Shown here: positions 11,130 through 22,010 of the stretch, piece by piece | Numbering within the stretch: position 1 is the first letter of the stretch | How the letters are laid out: every line of letters begins with the position of its first letter | Assembly: GCA_030762935.1 (NCBI GenBank) | Contig: CM060892.1 | Coordinates: 89,269,827 to 89,333,826, forward strand | DNA from: Hymenopus coronatus | Lineage: Eukaryota > Arthropoda > Insecta > Mantodea > Hymenopodidae | Direction of reading: 5' to 3' | Length of the DNA stretch: 64,000 bases | Notes under the pieces: model-generated | What the model saw: only the letters and a program-made list of their open reading frames with translations | What the model was told of the DNA's origin: nothing | Database searches by the model: none | Translations under genes and position numbers: made by a program

Positions 11130-12142
11130 AGAAAGTTGACCACAATAGCTTTTACCCCTTTGCGTTTGCTGCTGTCAGAGAGGATCAACAAAAGCATTCC
11201 TGGTTTAGCTTTCTCAAATAACGGAGCGGGACACAGAGTACGATGCCGAATTGCATGCGTGCGTGGGAGCAGGGCACTACCGTACGGGTTCTTTGATTTT
11301 TTAAAAAAACCCTCGCCACCCATCTCATCCTCCTCCCCTGCGTTATCTCTTCTGTTTCTGCTACTGTTGGCATTTTGGGCTGTCTCTCTTCCCCTTACCC
11401 GCAATGCAATTTACTGCCCTGATTGTGTGTATGTGTGTGTTCTTCTCCAGTATTCGTTTTCCAACGAGGTTTGTAAGCCACAAATACGAACATGTGGAGC
11501 GCAAGAGATAAACCCTCCTATCCTTCACGGACCTGATAGTGGCATGCCTCTCCCGTTTATTTCCATTGCGACGTTAAAGTAACCAATAGGAATGTCTTTA
11601 TTTGGCCCTTGTGCATGTGGCCAGGGTTGGAGATTTTAATTGAGCTGCTGTTGTGAGTAGGAATGCCTTTATTAAGATTGTAATTGGTTATACGCGGATC
11701 GCTTCCCTTCTAGTAGGAGACCAGGGTGAACAAAACATGCTTACCGCTCCTGTTGTTTTTGTCGGCCTTTGCTATATTAGCTACTAATTGTTGTTCCTCT
11801 CCTCTCTCCGAGTCATGTCAAATACGATTTGAGTTGTACGAGTTTGAAAAGACACACATAGTTCCCTCTCTGCGTTTAAACTTGTAGACGACGCCAAGGA
11901 AACCACACGTTTCATCTTTGACGTTGTTTCCGTTAATACCGAGGGAATTTTCTAGACGCGGACTAGTCTGCTATGTGGCAGCGTTCTTAGTTTAATTATG
12001 GTGAACCGCCCTCCACCGTTCCTGCGGCGGCACCTTGCGATTCCAAGAGAGCTCTAAGTGCCTTGGCATGAGAACAACGTTTCTCTCAGATACATCCTTT
12101 TGCTTTACTTCCACTTCGTCCCTCTCTTATTTAATTAAATAT
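10481..12142. other. Unique, GC-richer DNA; no gene established
   Basis: Contains a (TG)n tract (11091-11126) and pyrimidine-rich stretches. Open frames of up to 177 codons run straight through the microsatellite and are low-complexity, so I do not call them coding. It could hold regulatory sequence, but nothing specific is recognisable. Confidence 0.45.
11091..11126. repeat. (TG)n microsatellite
   Basis: About 36 bp of TG repeat. Confidence 0.95.
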
Positions 12143-12972
12143 AAAAAAAAAATCTGATGTATACCATTCACATGACGTTCTCTATATCCCTGCAACAAAT
12201 TATTCTTAAAAACCTTATACTTCTATTTACTTTATGTTAATCAGAAAAAAATTAGCAGAAATAGTCTTATTACTTGCTTCCTTGTAAGTAGAAGCGAAAT
12301 AAGGGACTACCATAGGTTATTGTGATAGCCAAAAGCTAGTTACTATGTCAATGAAGTTCCTTTGTTTATATGGATCGGAGTTGACAAGTTCCTGTATGAG
12401 AAAAATATAAGTTTTTCATAGCAGAAACCAAAAATAAGAAATGTCTCAAAAACGAGTGCTGTACATTTTTTGTGTAGCAAGTTTTTATCTATCTCTTACG
12501 GTTTAGCAGTTATTTAAAATTCCGTAAAATTCATCCAGAATAAACTACTCTTCAGAGGCTATTCCTAGAAAATTCAAGATATACATTTTATTTCTCAGAT
12601 AAATATGTTTAATGTACGAAATTTTAATCAAAATCGTTAGAGCCATTTTTGAGAAAATCAAAATTTTCGAAAAAAGTTCCATGTAAAGGGTAGTTGGGGG
12701 TGGGGGGATTTTTCTCAAAATCTTCGTGTCGCATCCCTGGAAGATGCTAAACTTAAATACCAAGTTTGGTATTTTACCGACTTTTCGTTTTTGAGTTATC
12801 GTGTTCACAGACACACGGACACACGGACACAGGGACCTTTCTCTGAAAATACTTTTTTTGGATACAGGGGACCCTAAAATATATATTTCCGGTGAAATCT
12901 CGGTATCGAATTTTTTGGTGGAGTGCAATACCTTCTCTATAAACTATGTACATAGTTCATACAGAGAAAGTA
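12143..12972 (-). repeat. P-family repeat, full length
   Basis: A good reference copy in reverse orientation. It starts AAAAAAAAATCTGATGT, then TTCACATGACGTTCTCTA, CTTGCTTCCTTGTAAGTAG, AAAGCTAGTTACTATG, TCTTACGGTTTAGCAGTTA, ATTCAAGATATACATTTTA, a G-run (12694-12708), the internal palindrome AAATACCAAGTTTGGTATTT (about 12755-12774), a CA-rich tract, TTTCCGGTGAAATCTCGGTA, and the palindromic end near 12932-12972. The next copy's head follows directly. Confidence 0.9.
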
Positions 12973-13433
12973 AAAAAAATGATGCGTTCTATTCACATGA
13001 CTTTCTCTGCATCTTTGCAACAAATTATTGTTAAAAATCTTGTTCTTCTATGAACTTCATACTAACCGAGATAAAATGACAGAAATGACCTAATTGCTTG
13101 CGCTTTAATAAGCATACGGGAAATAAGGAGTACCATAACAAAAGCGATAGTAAATATTTTAAAGGCTGGTTGCTATGTGATGGACGTTCCCTTTTTGGAA
13201 GGCCAGAAGTCAACAAATCCCCAGATGAAAAAATCTAATGTGATATAATCACATGACTTTTTCTACATTTCTGTGACAAATTATTGTTAGAAAGTTTATG
13301 CCTCTCTTTACTTAATGGTAACCGAGATAAGCATTAGTAGAAGTTGTCCTTACTTGGTCTCTTGTAAGTAGAAGGGGAAAAATCTAATGTGATACTTTTA
13401 CTATTTCTAGCTGTTTCAAATATAAACCTAACT
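12973..13433 (-). repeat. Three stacked truncated P heads
   Basis: Three successive P starts (AAAA-TCTRATG type) at about 12973, 13222 and 13379. Each breaks off at an internal A-run: after CAGATGAAAAAA, after GTAGAAGGGGAAAAA, and after about 55 bp. None reaches the palindromic end. The third runs into SINE D at about 13434. Confidence 0.8.
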
Positions 13434-13615
13434 TCATATACCCAAGGTCCTTCGGGAGAAAAGTAAAGCATGGGTCCCGTGTCGTAGATTAACGGCATGT
13501 AAAAGAATCTCAAGCCTGACAGAGGGACCTCTAAGCAAAATTAAGCGGACTTTCACGCCCAGTATAGAATGGGACGCTGAGAACCAAAGCAGTTAAAGGC
13601 GTCCATAAATAAAAC
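13434..13615 (+). repeat. SINE D, copy 3 (head deleted)
   Basis: Shares ACTTCATATACCCAAGGT, CCTTCGG, GGTCCCGTGTCGTAGATT, CTCAAGCCTGA, GCAAAATTAAGCGG and AGAATGGGACGCTGAGAACC with the 54.2 kb copy. It lacks the B-box segment between CCAAGGT and CCTTCGG, so it carries an internal deletion. A short P-head fragment (13630-13664) follows. Confidence 0.75.
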
Positions 13616-13644
13616 ACCATTTCCATTTCAAATACAAACTATTC

Positions 13645-14430
13645 TTACAACAGATTATTTTGGTCCAGATTCCCTGTTTGTTCCCACCCCCATATTTCTC
13701 CTCCGTATGTCATCGTGGATCTAACTGTCGCTCCGTATACAGTTTCCATTAAGGTTATGGATATATTCGGTATTCTACAGCGTATTCGGAGAGCTTCCGC
13801 TGCTTTCACCCTTGCCTTGTGTTTCGTGATGTCAATGTGTTTTGTCCATTTTCCGTTCACTGTAAATGTGAGTCCTAAGTACACAAAAGACTTAACATTG
13901 TCCAGTATCTGTCCTGCATATGTACAAGCCTCCTCCCTGCTATAAACACAACCCTTTTTGAAAGTCATTGCCTTAGTCTTATTCACATTAACTGTAAGTA
14001 GCCATTCATAGCAATAATTCTTAAGTTTGTCCAGTCGTCGTTGCAATCCGTTTACTGTCGTAGAGCACAAAACTAAATCGTCTGCGTATAAAAGTGTTGG
14101 GATCTGCAAATCCGCTACTACTGGTGCTTGGATATTCTCTGCTATCATTATATCAGTAATATCATCCACAAAGAGATTAAATAGCAAGGGAGATAAAATA
14201 CAACCCTGCCTCATTCCCCTATAGCTTCGGCAGCTCTCGGGCACTGTTTTTGTCGTACTTTACACAGAATTCGACATTTTGATACATTGCCTGCAATGCT
14301 CTAACCATCTTACTTGATAACCCCTTTCTGCCTAGTTTGAACTATAATGCATTTCGATTGATGGAGTCAAATGCCTTCTTAAAGTCCACAAAAGCACAAT
14401 GAAGTTTTCCCCGCTTAATAAATGTGGGTC
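13645..14430 (-). pseudogene. Non-LTR retrotransposon reverse transcriptase, truncated
   Basis: A LINE polyprotein fragment that would copy element RNA at a nicked target. The 199-codon open part (13645-14244) shows RQGCILSPLLFNLFVDDI (reverse transcriptase block), then TLLYADDLVLC with the catalytic YADD at residues 53-56, and the thumb region NKTKAMTF ... VYLGLTFT. Upstream on the same strand, in another frame, lie GKLHCAFVDFKKAFDSINRN (motif A) and a stop (NAL*FKL). One frameshift near 14240 and one stop therefore separate it from an open frame. The endonuclease region and the 3' end are missing. The upstream edge meets a GA-rich stretch. Confidence 0.9.
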
Positions 14431-14435
14431 CTTAT

Positions 14436-14485
14436 TTGGTGTGTGAGAAAGGGAGAGGGGGAGGAGGGAGAGAGAGAGAGAGAAT
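14436..14485. repeat. GA-rich low-complexity stretch
   Basis: GTGTGTGAGAAAGGG followed by a GAGAGA tract, at the truncation edge of the LINE. Confidence 0.8.
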
Positions 14486-14617
14486 TTTTATTAATTTAAA
14501 CTCGACAGATCCCAAATAAGCCTGATAACAATGTTATTAATAGAATGCTGAAGATCGCATACAATGGGAATCTTCAAAGAAGAACCAATGTGTAGTTTGG
14601 CAACGTAGAGGAAGAAA

Positions 14618-14700
14618 CGCTCTTACATATACACTACGTACATATTACGACGTGTAGAGAAAGTAATAAAAAAAATCTGATGTATTCCTTTCACATAACA
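14618..14700 (-). repeat. P end plus P head fragments
   Basis: A palindromic P end (CGTGTAGAGAAAGTAATAAA near 14647-14666) is followed by a 35 bp P head (AAATCTGATGTATTCC). That head is cut by the E-family pair. The same TATTCCTTTCACATAAC recurs after the pair at about 15161-15177. Confidence 0.7.
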
Positions 14701-14740
14701 TGCGAGTAAGTTGAGAAATTCAATGCTAAGTCGACATGTT

Positions 14741-14812
14741 GCCATGATAGCTCAGTGGAAGAGCAAGCGGCTAGAGGTCGGGAGATCCTTGGTTCAAATC
14801 CCGGCTATGGCA
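14741..14812 (+). tRNA. tRNA-like domain, E family
   Basis: 72 nt. Acceptor strands GCCATGA / CTATGGC, A-box TAGCTCAGTGGAAGAGC and B-box GGTTCAAATCC are present. A run of five T follows at 14818-14822 and would act as a polymerase III terminator. T-stem pairing is imperfect. It is probably a repeat-borne tRNA relic rather than a working tRNA. Confidence 0.4.
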
Positions 14813-15056
14813 TTGCATTTTTCAGTCTGACTCTACCAATCCAACGCCTGTCCTTCACACGGCTATGTGTCAAAAAACAAGTATTCCATACAAATTGACC
14901 ATAATAGTTGGCCATACTATGTATCCTGGGTCTAAAGTACTTGCAGCATTTTAAGTTGCCATTGGGGTTGTTATCTCAAAATAATTTGAGATCACCTTGT
15001 GGTGTACCGGGAAACATGCAAGTCAGTTGAGAACTTCAATGCAATGCCGTCATGTT

Positions 15057-15128
15057 GCCATGGTAGCTCAGAGGCAGAGCAACCGACTAGAGATCGGAAG
15101 ATCCATGGCTCAAATCCCGGCTATGGTA
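15057..15128 (+). tRNA. tRNA-like domain, E family
   Basis: 72 nt, GCCATGG ... CTATGGT acceptor strands, TAGCTCAGAGGCAGAGC, anticodon arm ACCGA/TCGGA with loop CTAGAGA (formal anticodon AGA), GCTCAAATCC. T-run at 15134-15138. The short variable loop does not suit a true serine tRNA. Confidence 0.4.
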
Positions 15129-15160
15129 TTGAATTTTTCAGTCTATATGTAAAAAACCAA

Positions 15161-16770
15161 GTATTCCTTTCACATAACTTTTTCTAGCTATTCCAAATAC
15201 AAACTATTCTTACAACAAATTATTACTTTCATTACACGTACTATGTATACAGTGTATAGAAAAAATATTGCATTCCATCCAAAAATTGTATACCGACATT
15301 TCACCGGAAATACACGTTTTAGGGTCCCATGGATCCAAAAAAAGGATTTTCGAAAAAGGTTCATGTGTTTGTACGCGTCTGTGTGTCCGTGTGCCTTTTA
15401 ACACAACAACTCAAAAATGAGAGTCGGTAAAATACCAAACTTGGTATTTAAGTTTAATATCTTTCAGGGTGTCGACACAAGTATTTGGAGAAAGCTCCCC
15501 GCACCCTAAACTACGCTCTACATGAAAAAAAATTCTAAAAGGTTTATTTTCTCAATAACTGCTCTTAACGATTTTGACTAAAATGCCGTATATTAAATAT
15601 ATTTATATGGCAAATAAAATATACATCATGAATTTGCTGAAATTTGCGCAACAGGTAAACCGTAAGAGCTAGACAAAAACTTGCATCACATTTTATATCA
15701 TATAGGTACGAGTTTTTCGTAGATTTTACTATTTTTGAGACATTCGTTGTTAATTTTTTATATTTAAAATACTTAAAATTTTTTCACATGGAAAGCTATA
15801 AACTCCTGGCTTTGCATAGAAACGGATCCCAACCACTTGGCAACCAGCTTTTTTTTTCTACTTACAAGGAAGCAAGGAATTAAGTAAATTTCTGCTAATG
15901 CTTATCTCGATAGAGAGAAAAATATGATTTTTAACAATAAAATGATGCTTTTGTTAAAGTGATGTAGAGAAACTCGTGTGAATGTAATACGTCAGCTGAA
16001 TTTTATCTACATCACGTTATTCAAGATAAACATTAGTAGAATTGGTCTTATTACTTGCTTCATTGTAACCAGAAGGGAATACATTATGCTAAAGCGATAG
16101 TCAAATCTTTTAAAAGCTGGTCACTATATGTAACTATTGTGGTTCGATTCTCTTCGCATGGTCCTGTTGGAGAAAAGTGGAGTAGCTTAAACCTGAAGTC
16201 AAGAACAAGGAATATTTAAAAAAAAACAGCCAACTTTACAAGAAAAATGGCATAAATTGTGTGTTTTAAAGAGATCTAAGTTTTTGTGCAGTAGGTGTCT
16301 GTCTATCTATTACGGTTTACAAGCTACGAAAAATTCCGCAAAATTGATCAAGAATAAAGAGGTCTTCAGAAGCTATTAATAGAAATATTTAAGATATACA
16401 TTTTATTTTTCGTGTAAATATATTTAATATGCAGTATTTTATCAAATACGTTACGTCTATTTTTGAGAACATCAAACTTTTCGAAAAATATTCCATGTAA
16501 AGGATAATTAGGGTGGGGAATTTTCTTGAAAATATCCGTGTCGCATCCTAGAAGATACTGAACTTAAATACTAAGTTTGGTATTAACGGACTTTTCGTTT
16601 TTGAGCTATACTGTTCACAGCCACACACACACCGACGTTTTTCTAAAAATGTTTTTTTCGGATTCAAGGGACATTGAAACATATTTCCGATAAAATATCG
16701 ATATCAAACTTTTGGGTGGAATATAATATGTTCTCTATCCACTGTGTACTTTGAACGGGCTATATATAGT
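15161..16770. repeat. Inverted pair of P copies (large foldback)
   Basis: A short P head (15161-15224, minus) abuts a full '+' copy (15225-16003). That copy's tail (GTCAGCTGAATTTT) joins at a T-run to a '-' copy entered internally (TTTTATCTACATCA..., 16003 to about 16770). The two copies therefore form a near-perfect-order inverted repeat with palindromic ends outward. The internal palindrome AAATACCAAACTTGGTATTT is present at about 15431-15450. Confidence 0.8.
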
Positions 16771-16984
16771 AATAAGTATATACTTTAATCCAAAATTAAA
16801 AATATTAAACTGTATCTAAATGACGCCATTGAAAAGTGATTGGCTTAATATATTACATAGTTGTTTTATTATTAATGGATTTTGTATTGTTTACCGTGAA
16901 TTTTAACCTAGAAAACTATCTAAAGAAGCTGCACATAATATTGTAAAACAACAAAACAATAAACCTTAAAGTTTCTCAAAATAA
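16771..16984. other. AT-rich spacer
   Basis: No gene or recognisable repeat between P copies. Confidence 0.5.
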
Positions 16985-18155
16985 AGCTAAAACTATCTAA
17001 TATGTTTCATTCACATGATCTTCTATAGATATTCCACAAACAAACGTTCGTTACAAAGGATTATTCTTTTATCTAGGTCATGCTAATCACTATAAGCTTT
17101 ATCAGAAATAGTCTTATTACTTCCTTCATAGTAAGTAGAAGAGAAATGAGGGAATGCATGAGAATCAATTTTTTGAAAGCTATTTCAATTGAAAGTTGAT
17201 TCTGTTTTCCATATCCGGGAGTAAAACAAAAGAGATGAAAATAAAGTTGACTTCCCTCTTTAAAAACGTTTAAGTAGTTTAAAACCAATGACTAGAAATA
17301 TTAGAAAAACTGTTATCTTCACAAAAAAAAAAATCTAATACATTCCATTCACGTGACTTTCTCCGGCCTTCCCATATACAAACTTTCCTTACGAAATAAT
17401 ATTCTTTGATCTACATCATGCTAATTTCATTAGCAAAATTAGTAGTATTGAGCTTATTACTGTCTTCCTTTAAGTGGAAGAGACATAATGAAACACAATA
17501 GGCTATAGCTCTGTGGGAAAATTGAACTCGCGAATCTTTTGCATTCCGGGGATAAAACAAGAGAGATGAAACGAAGGTTGAGTTCCCGCTTGAGAATAGT
17601 TTTAACTATTTAAGAATGGAGACCAATACCAAGAAATATCTCTGAAAGGGTTACATTTACAGGAAAAGCATGTATATCACGTAAATTGTGTGCTTTAATG
17701 AGATATATACTTTTTGTGCAGTAAGTTTTCATTTAACTCATACGGTTACGAGTTATACGAAAGTTGTGCAGAATGAAGAGATCTTCAAAGGTTAGTCCCA
17801 GAAAAATCAAGATATACATTTCAATTGTCATAAAAATATTTTAAGCATACGGCATTTTAATCAAAGGCATAGGACCATTTTTTGAAAATCAAAATGTTCA
17901 AAACTTTTCTGTTGCATCCCTGGAAGGCGCTGAACATGAATACCAAAATAAGTATCTAACATACTTTTCATTTTATATCTATGCTGTCCACAGTCACACA
18001 CACAGGGACACACACACATGGACATAGTTATATATATTTTTTGCAATTCAGGGGTTTCTAAACATGCATTTCCGATGAAATGTAAGTATTGATTTATTAT
18101 GTATAATACAATACATTCTCAAACTATATGCATCTACGTGCTACAGAAAATAACA
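16985..18155 (-). repeat. Truncated P head joined to a full P copy
   Basis: The first copy (16985-17321) runs from CTAATATGTTTCATTCACATG to CTTCACAAAAAAA and stops there. The next copy's head (AAATCTAATACATTCC) starts within the same A-run and proceeds to the palindromic end (about 18110-18150). The variant heads (TTCC..ATACAAACNTTCNTTAC) define a subfamily distinct from the 12.1 kb copy. Confidence 0.8.
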
Positions 18156-18286
18156 TTAAAGTATTTCTAAACGATGTCATTGAAAAATGCCTCGGTATTA
18201 TTAACGAATTAGAAATCAATCTATAAATGGTTGCTCATATATTGCACAGATTAATAAAAGAATACCACCTTTCTGAATTTAAAATT

Positions 18287-19415
18287 AAAACTAAAAAAAA
18301 AAAATTTGCTACGTACGCATGTCTTTCTCTATTTATTCGGCAACAAATTATTCTTACAAAACTTATTATCATCTCTGCTTCATGCTGATCGAGATGAGCA
18401 TTAGCGAAATGATTTTAATCCATATTTCCTTCTAACTAGACAGAAAATAAGGGAATAGAAGAATCTGAAACGATAGTGACATATTTTAAAAGCGGTCACC
18501 ATGTGGTTTTCTTTGCACGTTAGAGTAAAGCAAAAGAGATATGAAAATAATGGTAATTTCCCGTATGAGAAAATAAATTATTTTAACCATGTTTATTATT
18601 TATTCAAATATACTATAGAGAATAATAATGAAGAGATGGAATTATTAATATCCAAACTGATAAACTAATGTCCCCTCACAAACCGGAAAGAATAAAACTG
18701 TGATATCTTACTCTTCCCTTGTTATTAAAATGAAATTAATAACTAGGAATATCTAAAAAATTGCTGGTTGAGAAAATCGATAACAGAAATGGTTGTATTA
18801 TTTAGTTCCTTATAAGTAGAAGGGAAATAAGCAAATATACTAGGCTAAAGAGATAGTCAAATATTTTAAAAGCTGTCGATATGTGATAAAATTTAAATTC
18901 CCTTCTCTTTATATGACGAGGATGAAAAATTTAACGACTTCCTATTCGAGAAAATGCAAAATTTAAAACCAATTACAAGGAATACCTAGGAAATGGCTAA
19001 TTTAACAAAAATATGTATAACTTGTGTTTTTACGAGATGTACATTTTTGGTGTAATAAGTTTTTGTCTATCTCTTACGGTTTTCCAGTTATATAAACTTG
19101 TCCAAAAAGAAGATATTTTCAGAAGCTATTCCCTGAAAATTCAAGCTAGACATTTTACTTTCATGTAATTATCTTCAACGTGTGATATTTTATTTAGAGC
19201 CATTCCTCATGTAAGGTGGGCTGCCTGGGGGGGGGGGCATTTTTGTCGCATCCTTGAAGATGCTGAAGTTAAGCATGAAGTCGGTATTTAACCGACATTT
19301 TGTTTTCGATTTACAATGTTCATGATCACACGGGCCTTCTTCTAAAATTGTTTGTTATCAAGGAATCCTAAAACGTGTATTTCCATGAAATTTCGATTCC
19401 AATTTTACCAAAAAG
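18287..19415 (-). repeat. Two partial P copies
   Basis: 18287-18590 is a head beginning in an A-run and ending just past TATGAGAAAAT. After about 180 bp of AT-rich DNA, 18770-19415 is a 5'-truncated copy with CTTATAAGTAGAAGGGAAAT, TCTCTTACGGTTTTCCAGTT, a G-run (19229-19238), and a truncated right end. The palindromic terminus is missing. Confidence 0.75.
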
Positions 19416-20069
19416 AGACAAACATTTCAGCATTATTGAACAGGATGTGACAGCTAAACTGTTTCCACAGCAAACAATCATTTCTGTGAAGCAATGAAAT
19501 TGTTCATCTAACTAAATAAAATAGCGTTTCAGGAAAAAATATAAAAGCATGTTGCCATTTAAATATATGTCGACGACGATCTCCATGTATAACAACCTAA
19601 AATTATTTTAAAAGTCAGGTTTAGTTTATTTTATTTAAAATATACATTACTTATGAAAGACCTGTATATAAAATATAACACTTTTATAGTTAATTACTAT
19701 GATATTTGTTTGTTTTCTGACTACCTTGTGAATATCTCTTCAATAACTCTTTCCACAGTAGTTGAATTTAATATATTGAAATAAATTCATACACAGAGAA
19801 ATACATTAATTTCAAATAACTCAGCCTCTAAATTAACACCCACAAACTAATTTTACCTTATTTCTAGGAATTCTTGGCTTACACCAAACCACTACACTGC
19901 ATTTTAAAGTATTTACCATTCTTACTGAGAATATTATGTAAAAGGGTATCTCAGAAATACTAGCACTCTGTTCACTTGCAATATTATTTTTGCTAAGTGG
20001 GGAAGGTCCTTCATGCATAATAATATATTACACTAGTGAATAAAATGAACAGTGCCGATTATCTGCATC
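19416..20069. other. AT-rich DNA, no gene seen
   Basis: No coding signal or repeat recognised between P copies. Confidence 0.5.
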
Positions 20070-20805
20070 TTACAATTCAAAATAAATATTAGCAGAAATA
20101 GCCTTAGCTCCTTTCAATTAGAAGGTAAATAAGGGAATACACTGGGTTAAAGCGAAAGTTGGAATGTAGTTGTAATTGAAATTCGGTTCTCTTTCTATGG
20201 TCAGGAATAAAATAAAAGAGATATGAAACAGATGGGGTTTCCCATTTGAGAAAAGTATAAAATTGAAACCAATAAAAGGGAATATCTCGGAAATGTTTAG
20301 CTGTGCAAAAAAACTGTATATCAGATAAATTCATATACTCTTATATACATAAATATATTCTCGTTTCAAGGAAGTATGTTTATTTTCTATCAGACATTCA
20401 GATTGAACAGGACTTCAGGCACTAATCCCAAGAAATTCGGGATATATATTATACGTGCTATGTAAACATATTTAATATGCGCCAATTTAGTCATAATTAT
20501 AGAACCATTTTATAAAATAGAATATTTCGAAAAGTACTCCACATAAAGGGTATTTCGGGGTGGAGGATATTTATAAAAATCTTCCATCTCGCATTTTTGA
20601 AAGAAACTGAACATAAATAAGGCTGATGTTAGACATACTCGCGCGGACCTTTTTCTTAAAATGTTTTTTTTTTTTTTTTTTTTTGATTGAAAGTTCAGCA
20701 AATCATACATTTGCGTTGATATATTGGTATCAAATTTATAGGTGGATAACAATACATTCTCTACCTACTATGCACATTGTATATGCGTGCTAGAGAAAGC
20801 AAGCA
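20070..20805 (-). repeat. P-family repeat, head missing
   Basis: Enters at AATAAATATTAGCAGAAATAG and runs to the palindromic end (CTACTATGCACATTGTATATG, about 20755-20797). A T-run of about 19 at 20666-20684 replaces the usual short T stretch. The internal palindrome is deleted. Confidence 0.8.
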
Positions 20806-20911
20806 CATATTTGAATTACATATTAAGACAATATATTATCATATATTTAATAGAAAGAGATGACTTAGAACTCATTATGAAAATCAATGAAAAAGGTTTT
20901 CATTGAGAATG

Positions 20912-22010
20912 TAAAAAACTCATGTATTCCAGTCACATGACTTTCTCTAGCTGAACAAACTTTTCTTACAAAGATTATTCTATTATCTACATCATGCTAA
21001 TCGAGATAAGCATTAGCACAATTGGTCTTTATTTGATTCTTTGTAAGCAGTAGGAAAATTCGGTAATAGATTAGCCTAAAGCGATGTCAATTCCTTTAAA
21101 AGTGGTGAATGTGTAAAACAATTGAAATCCCATCTCTTTGCTTACCAGGAATAGGTAAACAGAAGGCAGACGAAAAATAGATGACTTGCTGTTTGAGGAA
21201 AGTTCAAGTAGCTCAAAATTGAAACAAATAACATGGAATATCCTGAAAACTGTAAAATCTACACCAAAACTATATATGACAGAAATTATATGTTTTAACA
21301 TATCTTCATATCTTGTGTAGTAAGGTTTTGTCTATCTCTTACAGTTTACCAGTTTACTCAAATTTAAGCAACATTCATCCAGAATGTACAAGTCTTCGAA
21401 AGCTTTTTCCAAAAAATGCAATATATACATTTTTTTAGCATGTTATTTTTGAAAAAGCCAAAATTTTGGAAACCTTTTCCAGTTAAAGATTAGTTTAGAG
21501 TGGATGCTTATTCTTAAGAATCTTCGTGTTGCATCCTAGGCAGATACTAAACTTCAAAATCAATTTCACGCTGTTTAATTTTTGAGCTATGCTGGCCACA
21601 GACATACACGCATACATCACACACACGCACGCACAAACACACGCACACACAACTGTTTTCTTAAAATGTTTTTCGGACTCAGGGTACCTAAAGAGGGCCT
21701 AAAACATTTCCGGTGAAATCTCGACATCAAATTTTTGATGGAATATTTCTTTTTGGTAGTGTTTAATACCCACTTTTACTACTTGTGGCACCACAGGCGA
21801 TGGTAATATACGGAATGAAGATGCAGCAGCGGTGTTATGTGATGGTGGGGGAAACCGGAGAACCCGGAGAAAACCCGGCCCTGCGCCGCTTTGTCCACCA
21901 CAAATCTCACATGCGTTCGCTTGGGATCAAACTCGGGCCGTCTAAGTGAGACGTGAGTGGTCTAACCACTCGGTGGGTGGAATAAAATGCTTTCTCTAAC
22001 TGCTAAGCAA
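20912..22010 (-). repeat. P-family repeat, split by SINE A
   Basis: Head CTCATGTATTCCAGTCACATG at 20920. The CA-rich tract at 21601-21655 is expanded. The body reaches TTTTTGATGGAATA, is interrupted by SINE A (21746-21977), and resumes GGTGGAATAAAATGC. The palindromic end is collapsed to CTTTCTCTAACTGCTAAG. Confidence 0.85.
21746..21977 (-). repeat. SINE A with target-site duplication
   Basis: Minus-strand copy. The 3' tail abuts CTTTTTGG, with TTTAATACCC and GTGGCACCACAGGCGATG, then GGGGGAAACCGGAGAACC, TTGTCCACCACAAATCTCAC, and the reversed B-box GGGATCAAACTCGGG. It is truncated in the tRNA head. TGGAATA flanks it on both sides (21739-21745 and 21978-21984). Confidence 0.85.

Larger units (their letters stand above)
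14701..15160 (+). repeat. E-family repeat, direct tandem pair
   Basis: Two units in direct order with a period of about 314 bp. Each has a leader (CATGCRAGTNAGTTGAGAA.TTCAATG), a whole tRNA-like domain, a T-run, and the tail CAGTCTGACTCTACC / CAGTCTATATG. A 17 bp identical stretch on both sides (TATTCCTTTCACATAAC) could be a target-site duplication, because it is P-head sequence. Confidence 0.7.

Noticed and set aside
11049..11582. 177-codon plus-strand open frame.
   Set aside because: It translates a TG microsatellite into alternating Cys-Val and then low-complexity proline/serine/leucine sequence; the opposite strand is also open, as expected of biased composition.
12545..12928. A similar 80-130 codon minus-strand frame recurs in P copies (also at 24039, 58224, 20510, 50010).
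   Set aside because: The frame recurs because the copies are homologous. It starts at different points, crosses a G-run and a microsatellite, and is broken in most copies, so I see no sign of a conserved protein.
14741..15128. Calling the E units functional tRNA-Ser genes from the formal AGA/GGA anticodons.
   Set aside because: They lack the long variable arm of serine tRNAs, T-stems are poorly paired, and they occur inside a repeat unit; tRNA-like relic is safer.
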